Below, in pieces: positions 56,521 to 64,000 of a stretch of 64,000 bases of DNA (positions within the stretch are counted from its first letter, which is position 1; every line of letters starts with the position of its first letter). The notes beneath the pieces were generated by a model. The model was not told the origin of the DNA. It made no database searches and saw only the letters and a program-made list of their open reading frames with translations. The position numbers and the translations under genes are program-made. Source of the stretch: Saxidomus purpurata (taxonomy: Eukaryota; Mollusca; Bivalvia; Venerida; Veneridae); contig JAFMSR010000005.1 of assembly GCA_022818135.1 (NCBI GenBank), positions 37,173,996-37,237,995 of the forward strand, given 5' to 3'.

Positions 56521-57970
56521 TGGATATTATGCCTCCTTAAGGCATGAACCGGTCTATGTCTGTAAACAAAGGGTTTTATATATCAAAATGTTCGTTAGAG
56601 TCTCTATATTTCAAAACCGGATGTTGCAGTTGCCAAATCTGTGGTACACTGTTGCTATTCAAAATGGCCGCCAAGATGGCCGCCAAATTGTTGAGAATTA
56701 TGTGTATATAAGGCGTATCATTTCAGCATGGAGAAAATTTGAACAGAAAAGCAATTTATGATATGTATGTTCGTAAAATGTAAATTTAAGCAAATAATAC
56801 TCTAACTATTCAGTTTAAGGGCAAAAAAAGCCCGCTATACTAGAAAAAGGGAGATAATTCAACACAAAAGACACATACTTTGGTGTAATTTTACATACTT
56901 CTTTTCTTTTACCATTTTAATGATAGAATATATCATATTAGTTGTTCATAGTTAGGTACACATCATAACGAAATAAATATTAACCCTATTATATTAAACA
57001 GTACTGCAAATCATTAGACATTCTAGCTTGTTGCCATGATGGTCACAAAATTGTTGACGAATTTGTAAAATATACATAGTGCATCAATGCAACATCAGAA
57101 AATATTTCACTGAAGAACAATTTCCAACATATATGTTATGTAAGTTAATCAAATAAGATTCTCTTATTCAATAAAAAGGTGAAAACCTCTCTATAACTAG
57201 AAAAAGGGAGATAATTCAACACTAAAAGATACAGAATTTTATGAAATTTTACATACTTCGTTTATTTGACCATTTTAAGGGACATACCCTATAACTGATG
57301 TCGACTAAATAACCCCCAAAACATAAATGATAGAATCTTTGGAAGTATTACAACTTAACCTTAAAGTTTCAGCTATGCATTTCCAGTCATTCTTGATAAA
57401 ATCAGCGGTTTAAAATGTACTGCAATACCGTAAACCATTCAATAATCTATGTAGAGTTGTTGTTGTACAATTAATGGGTGGATGCGATTTATTACAGAAA
57501 GCCTCTATATTGATTTATTGTGGTTAAATGAGGCATTTTTCGCCATAGGTTCTTCTTTGAAATTGTATTTATTTTATCATTTTATTTACATTGGACACAT
57601 AATCTTTGTTTCGAGAATATATCCTGCTAGATACAGGGAATGCCTCTTTAATGATAGACACTATCATCTTTTAGTTGTGTAAATACGAAAAGAAGAGTTT
57701 TATACCCATTAGAACTAAATCACTATGCATTTCAAAATGCAGCAATATTGTTTATATGGTTACTAAAATTGACACAACAATGTCAAAAATTGTATAAATG
57801 CATGTTTATATGTTACATCATATCAAATCTTTCACTGAATAGCAGTTTGTGAGAAATATGTTTTCAAGATTTTCTGAATATTCGATTTACTCTGAAAAAA
57901 TCAGTTAAACTATGGAAAAGGGAGATAATTAAACTTGAAAAAGACATAAAATTTGTGTAATCTTACTTGC
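56521..57970 (+). repeat. Tandem repeat of about 350 bp, three units, split by a MITE
   Basis: The landmark GAAAAAGGGAGATAATTCAACA occurs at 56843 and 57200, with a variant at 57914. After removing the MITE at 57275-57651 the two intervals are 357 and about 341 bp. The first unit contains a duplicated AAGATGGCCGCCAA-type phrase near 56664-56690. Non-coding. Confidence 0.75.
57275..57651. mobile_element. TTAA-flanked MITE, copy 2 (369 bp), inverted relative to copy 1
   Basis: Body 57279-57647, from GGGACATACCCTATAACTG to CTAGATACAGGGAATGCCTC, flanked by TTAA on both sides. Aligns along its whole length with the reverse complement of 29574-29943. The 66-codon frame at 57482 lies inside and is not a gene. 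Confidence 0.87.
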
Positions 57971-58599
57971 GCAGTTAAATTTACTTCAGACAACAATTAT
58001 TCTTTTGTTATTATTATAAAATAAGTAAAAGTTCGGTTGGTTCCCCATATTAAAATGGAATAAACGTCCACTTCTCATAATGCAACAGTATCCACAATGA
58101 TAAAGAAATTTTAATTTGTGTAAATCCTCTTCCTCTCTCCACGTTAACGGTCTGCATTGTCAGTCTGGTGACAGCTATGCTGTTATTTTGAGCTCCTTAC
58201 TGCCATACAACACATTTTCCAGGGTGGTACAGTCTGGCAATATACTTGTTTTTTTACGAATTAATCCGTATGAGAACATAGCAGATAATGACACTGTTTG
58301 AGCACTTTTTCAGCCTGTATTGTCTACTTAAGACTGCTAATAACTTGTATTGCAATACATTTTTCTGCGTGAGTGTACAAATGTATTCTATTGTCTGGGC
58401 TAACTGGGTAGTCTGTGACATTTTAAGTTCGTTTTAAATGCGAGTTGATGCTGATATATACATTGCTTTAGTTTTTTGTGCTTTTGGAACCATAGACTTG
58501 TTGCCATTCTACTTTTGTACAATATCTATTTCTTTTTATAAAATATGTCGAACTTCTTCAACAATTTGAAATTGTGGACATCTTAATTTTTTCATACAT
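57971..58599. other. Non-coding stretch, no gene seen
   Basis: Anonymous AT-rich sequence; the leftmost LINE match begins near 58600. Confidence 0.45.
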
Positions 58600-59600
58600 A
58601 TCTTTTATGAGCATTGAGCCTGTTGTGTCCTGTTAGATACCTGAATTGAATGCCTTGTTTCCGTCGGTCTAATAGATGGTAGTTACCTTAATGTCTGTCT
58701 TCGCTCTTGTAAGAGGCTTATCCACCATAAGTGACTCTGTTGAGTAGCTGGTCCTCTCTAGCTCCTTGTTTTGTCAATTGGTCTGCCATCTCATAACCAT
58801 GAAAACCACAGTATGTAGGTATCTATTAAATGGACACTTCCCGCTTCTCGCTGAGCATGTTAAATTATTCGGCAAGGGATGGCAAATTAGCCAAGATTTC
58901 CGAGGATGATAGAGCATCTGTTAGACTGACTATCTGTTGACAGCCCTCTTTTTACTCTTCCATAGTTTTCGATGCCTGTATGATTGTTTCTACCTCTGCT
59001 TTGTAGTTGGAACACTGCTTGCCTGTTGGTATGCCAACTGTCTCTGACCCACCAGCCGTGTGTATGATATCTTGAATAGCAGCTGTAGCAGATGGGTCCC
59101 TGTTTCTGATAGATAATCTTCTGAGATCATGGCTTGTGTCATGGACTTTTGATATTTTCATCTTCCATACTCGATTGGAAACCAGGTTCTTTAGTGCAGA
59201 TACTGATGTTTGACATGTCATACCTCCATGGCTCTATTTGTTCATGGGATGGTCAAGCAAGAATACCCAAGTATACAGTTTTCAAACTCCTCTCATTTGC
59301 TAGCTTACACAGTATTGCTAGCTTTCGACGGGCCCTAGTTTCAGTTTTTGCCAGATGGGGCTTTCATGTAAGCTTGTCGACGTTTACACCTGTAAGCATG
59401 CAGCCTCTTCCACTTCGGTCAGAGGAATGCAACTAATGCTTAAGTGACAGTATGCATAGTTGTACTGGAGTTTTACCTGTACGCACCGGTCTTCTGTCCA
59501 TGTTGAAAGCACATCACTCTACAACTTGCTGCATCCTTAAAGTAGCAGTTGATGGATACTCTCATGAACATCAAAACACAAGGTTGTTTTTATAGAGGGC
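58600..59600 (-). pseudogene. LINE RT C-terminus plus RNase H remnant
   Basis: Read on the minus strand, with many frameshifts: RT thumb HLAKTETRARRKLAILCKLA (about 59375-59310); then in the 89-codon frame at 58952-59221 the RNase H portion IPTGKQCSNYKAEVETIIQA; then IPTYCGFHGYEMADQLTKQG (about 58825-58755), the C-terminal RNase H motif with its conserved Asp; then YLTGHNRLNAH (about 58640-58600). This order is that of LINEs with a C-terminal RNase H (I/R1/Tad-type clades). It is a different family from the 48600-53806 LINE, which has none. Stops and shifts throughout show it is dead. Confidence 0.8.
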
Positions 59601-61466
59601 CGCTTTGACTCCGCTTTGAAGTCATTTATTAAAAGAAGAGAGTAGGCGACAATACACCATCAACACTGACTCCAGCACTTCTGTTTAACATAAAAACAGT
59701 GTGCCTCCGATTGTGGCAACATTAAAGCAGCTTGATTCACATGAACAGGCGTGTGAGCATGGTTGCTGACTCTCAAAGCAGCAACAACTTTCTCCACAAA
59801 TGTCGCGTTGAACCCTCGGTATTAGTATCCAAAATGTGTTGATTCTGGAAGATCACGTATGCCGCACGATCCATAGCAGTAAGACACTACTCAAACAATC
59901 TAAAACAAAACTATTTTCAGTAAGGGTTAGATTTCTTGGATGTATTGGTTTACTAGCGTTTCTTTCCTCAAATCATTAAATGAGGCATATTCACACATCT
60001 GTGAATCAAGCTGCTTTGATGTTTGCATGGGTATCATTTGTATGAATGTGTATATACACTGGTTAGTTGTTAGGGCAAGATTTTGTTGATCCAGAATTTG
60101 ATGATTAAAATTATGTTGTATCATTTTAAATTATGTTGTAACAGTATCTGTTTAAACTTATATCCTTCTACATCCATCTGTAGTATCATTTATAGAACAT
60201 TCATATATCATTTTGTGACTAAACCATTGTAACACATAATTACTTAATATTTCAATAACAATGTAATAAATATATTACTTTTCAATGTTATATAATGCAG
60301 AAAATTGTGATTCTGTTTATGATTCCAACACTATTGGAAGTTTCTCCTACAGTAGTGCTTACGTATAACTTTGCACACGGAACGAACGATACACGAACGA
60401 TACACGCAAACGGAATGCACGATGCACGCACGATAACTGATGAATGAATCATGAATGGTGAGCGATATGAACGATACACGATACACGATTCCCGATGAAC
60501 GAAACGAAAAACGGTCATTCGAGTAACTCGGACATTTTTATGTGCTTAATAACAATATTATGAATAGTTGTCAAATAACAATGCAATAGCTTAATCAAAC
60601 CCATGGAAACACTTTCAAAGTCCTAAAGAATGGCTAATTAAAAGGAAAACCAAACAGATAATAACAAAACATAACATATACTTTATTTGGCATAAAATGA
60701 CATTTACATTTATAGCCAGTTACAAAATAATGCATACATGTGTGGAGCAAATAACATGACAATGAAATACACAATCTTTTCAGAGAACGTGTTTACTGTA
60801 TTAATAGTTCTGTATATTGTTACAGTTAAAAACTATTTCTACCGAAGCATTATTAGTCATTTTGTCTATTTTAACAAATAAAAACTTTTTCTGCGGTTTC
60901 TGTTGCAAAGGTAAAGTATATTCTTGTAAAAATGTGAAGAAATACGTAAAAAAAGTAACTATCCAAATTAAAAAATTAAAAATATTTTATTAAAGTCTCT
61001 TTCATTTACATTACAAATATTATCATAACAATCATATATGTTATATGTTCAGTACTACTTTATTTTGCCGTGGTTACATTTGTAACAACAGACATAGAGA
61101 AAAACAACATAATCAAATATACATTGTTGGGTAACCTAACATATAGATACAGATACTTGAAATAATGAAAAACATTGTTAGCGGGGTCAGTGGAATAGAT
61201 ATTTCATTGACCGGTACATGATATTGGATTCATTGATAAAATTGTGCTTATTCGTGTAGAACTTCATTGTCCGTTTATAATCCTTACTCGCACGGTTGAG
61301 TAAATTTCTACTGTTATTGTTTTTAATCAAGGCGCGACAATATTTACCTGGCTCTCATTAATCTTCGCCAATATCTTCGGTTAAGTTCGGGTATGCTTTC
61401 GTTATTTCAGCTGATTATCGCATCGGACAAATACATTTCATCGACTGAACTTCCCACTGTATAAAC
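59601..61466. other. Non-coding stretch with an ACGATACACGA simple repeat
   Basis: At about 60375-60510 the words ACGAACGATACACGA, ATGCACGATGCACGC and ACGATACACGATACACGA form a degenerate simple repeat. No gene supported. Confidence 0.55.
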
Positions 61467-61530
61467 AATGGCGTAGTGGTAACATACCTAACTTGAGTGC
61501 AAGGTCCCATTGGTTCGAATCCTGCCAAGA
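61467..61530 (+). tRNA. tRNA-like pseudogene or SINE head
   Basis: ATGGCGTAGTGGTAAC resembles a D-arm/A box and GGTTCGAATCC is a perfect B box, 45 bp apart. The anticodon and T stems pair poorly and the acceptor is not closed, so it is not a working tRNA. A related sequence lies inverted at 61977-62037. Confidence 0.4.
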
Positions 61531-61976
61531 TAGTTTAAAGTTTTAAAAGTTAATTATAAGAGCATGGCTTTTTTGTTTAACTGTTACACTATTTTATACA
61601 CCGTTTTCGCTTTTCTGTGTTCTATGATTTCTGTTTCATTTTCTGTCTATTATAGGTTGACTTTGCTTTGTTTTCTGTGTTTTTATTTTTTATGTGTTAA
61701 TATTATTAATTGATATTCAAGGCATTTCAGGAATAAAATAAAAATACATCGTTGGTTGAATGAATATTTTGCCATCTGTCGCCGGGTCATCTTAGAAATA
61801 CTTTAGAGAGTACCTGTTTTGATAATACACTCGTCGACATTTGCACGACGACGGAGAAAGAATACTCAAAAAGTTATTAAACAATCTTTAAAACTCATGC
61901 TGATTGAGGACAATAGTGAATACATGTACACACATTGAATGCAACGAAACGAATAAAAAAAGTAAAACAGAATATT

Positions 61977-62037
61977 AAGACTCGAACCTGCATACGCTGG
62001 ATTGGTAGTCAAATGCCTTATCCACTACGCCATTTTG
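61977..62037 (-). tRNA. tRNA-like pseudogene or SINE head, minus strand
   Basis: Minus strand ATGGCGTAGTGGATAAGG followed by GCAGGTTCGAGTCT gives A- and B-box-like words. The anticodon loop reads CTACCAA (ACC) in one alignment, with a weak stem. It shares ATGGCGTAGTGG with 61467-61530, so both may be ends of one tRNA-derived family. Confidence 0.4.
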
Positions 62038-62119
62038 GAAAGCGATTTCTGGCAGAGAACGAAATTGATATTTTATGTAAATCGCTTGTTAAATTTTCAT
62101 CCGAAGATTACCGACCGCA

Positions 62120-62720
62120 TTCAAATTATTCATGAGTGCCAGTTCAATATTGTCGCATAATACATGCCCGGTTATAAATAAGTCGCTTATTCCGACAGTG
62201 AGGCCCATACCAGGGTCTATTTTTAACGTTTGTACCGACCTTTCTCTGCCTGTTTCGTGCATTTTTGGTAAAATTATTCGGAAATGTAAGTTTCACCGAC
62301 TTATCAAATATACTTATTACGTTTTCGACAATATTATTTAAAGCAACTTTTTGGTGCGCTGATGTATTTGGAAAATCATTTATAAGAAATTCAATCAATG
62401 CTACTTTTTCTAGGTCAATATTGTGCAAAAAATCGTTACTTTTGCTTCTTTGTCATTTAGGGTTCGAACTGTTGGGATATGTAGTTTTTGATGTTTTTGA
62501 TGTATTTGTAATGTCAAAGTTCAAACTTAACGACAACAGAGTGTCCGTCTGAAAAAATACTGTCAACTTCCGTTATGCTAAAGTCAATAAAAAATTTCAA
62601 TAGACTGACAGAGGATATAGTATAGTCAATAACCGAAGATTTTTTAAATGTAAAGTTTCCTACTTCACTGTCCTGTCCAAAACCACAAGTGAGTGTAGCG
62701 TACCAGGGACCCATACAGTG
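62120..62720 (-). pseudogene. LINE endonuclease C-terminus and linker fragment
   Basis: The minus strand reads GNFTFKKSSVIDYTIS, then DSIFSDGHSVVVKFEL (62714-62514), matching the C-terminal motif of APE-type LINE endonucleases where S-D-x-H holds the catalytic pair. After a frameshift, the stretch with NRPWYGPHCRNKRLIYNRA (62428-62144) matches the basic linker before the RT. No RT follows, so the copy is truncated. The MITE at 62742-63348 adjoins its upstream side; I could not recognise more endonuclease beyond it. Confidence 0.72.
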
Positions 62721-62739
62721 ATTTTTAGTTCAAAGTTAC

Positions 62740-63350
62740 TAGAGTGGTGGAACCTATGCTGGAGGTATCCCTATGCTGGTGGTATCTCCGAAAAACGGCT
62801 ATTTACAGAAAAACAGGTGAAGAAACATTTTCAGGGTACATTCAGCATTGACAGTTGATGAAATGTTTATACAGCAAATGTAGTGATAGCCGCGCGCGCA
62901 GCTCTGTGACGTCACAGCAGCCGATAAAATTGTACTTGATCCATTTTGCTAGAAAATTTCTTAAATATTGACATCAAAATCACCCAGTTTAAGTTAGCAT
63001 TTTTGATAAAACTTATTTCTTTTGTATAAAAATATATATTCTATGGAAACTGATATATCTTGTTAATTAATATTTAGGCTCTAAAAACTGTTTCCCACCT
63101 GTTGGTTGTCAAATATCACATACCGCCAGCATTGGTTCCCTTCGAGGTGAAATTTCAAGTTTTGACATGTGTCGTGTCAATAGCTCCCAGAACGACATAG
63201 TCAAGTGATGAAGCACATCAACGTCTTGTTTCGATTTAGCAGGGATAACATTATGTTTTCGCTGAGGCAAATCAAAATGGTTAAGATTTCCTGATCTCTG
63301 AACTGCTGATATACATTCAAAATACCTCCAGCATAGGTTCCCCCACTCTA
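62740..63350. mobile_element. TA-flanked MITE with GAGTGGTGGAACC ends
   Basis: The body 62742-63348 (607 bp) has inverted ends: GAGTGGTGGAACCTATGCTG on the left and CAGCATAGGTTCCCCCACTC on the right, each flanked by TA (62740-62741, 63349-63350). A TA target duplication is typical of Tc1/mariner-derived MITEs. Extra internal copies of the end motif (near 62770 and 63122) are present. No ORF. Confidence 0.8.
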
Positions 63351-64000
63351 TATATCAATAAGAAGGTAAACAACACAGTTCGCACATAGACCCAGTTTCA
63401 GCTTCAATTACTTCATACAGAATAGTGCATATTTATCAAAACCTATTGCATATATAGCCTACGTAATTATATTTTCCGTAAACGTCCAAATGCAAACCGT
63501 TTTGTAACAGCGACTGATAGTTTCCGAAATTTTTACCATTTTTCGCCAACTCGAATAAATCTCACACATTTCGGGTGCGTCTATTTTCCAATGCGCAACC
63601 GTCACTGTGGACATACAGAAGAACGAAACAACACTGCTACTTGAGCTCAGTATTCCATAGCCATGTATTAGTGATGTGTAAACCTAGACTTGGTAAGACC
63701 TGGCAAATTGATGCGTTATGGAAACTAGTTTTTCCCATTATCAGTATGGCTGCATGTATATGTTTACAAAATATATCAACGAAATAAAATGAATACTGTA
63801 TTAACGGATCGTATTAAAACTGGAAAACTTGTGGAAATATTTATCAAATCAATTTCTACGAGCGTCGGTTGTGTAATATTTGGATGACACAAGGCGAGAT
63901 TGCTTAAAAGCTTGTTAAAAGGGAAGAATTCAGTGTTAGAAATGTTCGGGTTGACGAAAAATGTAAAAAAAATCGGAAATTATCAGTCGCTATTTCAAAA
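63351..64000. other. Non-coding stretch, no gene seen
   Basis: The 70-codon frame at 63575-63787 has no recognisable content. Confidence 0.5.

Overview
The window looks like AT-rich, repeat-dense, low-gene nuclear DNA from a metazoan, most likely a bivalve mollusc. Reasons: an XK-related membrane protein gene of animal type, APE-type LINE remnants, islands of 140-180 bp tandem units next to ACGG/GTCC microsatellite tracts (the architecture described for bivalve Pearl/Helentron-like elements), and tRNA-like (SINE-type) fragments. I cannot name the genus. Two runs of exactly 500 N (21012-21511 and 40152-40651) are scaffold gaps of nominal size.

Layout. 1-1000: 5' and 3' ends of an internally deleted LINE whose ORF1 runs into an esterase-like GDS motif. 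1377-5131: a 3.74 kb non-autonomous transposon with very long terminal inverted repeats built from palindromic AAAC-N4/5-GTTT motifs and flanked by a perfect 6-bp target duplication. 5132-10021: first arm of a large inverted duplication, holding a complete 829-codon XK-related (XKR, phospholipid-scramblase family) gene on the minus strand. 10022-21011: spacer with a tRNA-like gene, a hairpin and a terminal-inverted-repeat element with homopolymer C/G blocks. 21512-25795: second arm, holding the last 559 codons of a second XKR copy on the plus strand and a transposon-free version of the insertion site at 25761. 25822-33290: degenerate segmental duplications, a CTG/ACT-type microsatellite that switches strand, a TTAA-flanked MITE and a LINE 3' fragment. 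33300-40151: mostly anonymous sequence with dispersed repeats and a palindrome. 40652-41173: right end of a second copy of the long-TIR transposon. 41503-47460: about 6 kb of a 37-bp minisatellite. 48600-54900: one minus-strand LINE (endonuclease to zinc knuckle) broken by two tandem-unit islands and abutted at its 5' side by a third. 55850-64000: a C2H2 zinc-finger pseudogene, a 350-bp tandem repeat split by a second MITE copy, a LINE RNase H remnant, two tRNA-like sequences, and a LINE endonuclease remnant beside a TA-flanked MITE.

How it fits together. The only convincing cellular genes are the two XKR copies in opposite orientation. A by-eye comparison of the 1.68 kb they share gives about 15 synonymous and 6 non-synonymous differences, so both copies appear to be under constraint, while the flanks diverge much more. 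Most of the rest is layered transposon activity whose order can be read from empty paralogous sites. The most unusual signal is that the outer left inverted repeat of the 3.74 kb transposon differs from its sister repeats almost only by T-to-C changes in TpA context (A-to-G with a 5' T on the other strand), a pattern reminiscent of ADAR editing. All counts and alignments were made by eye, without tools.
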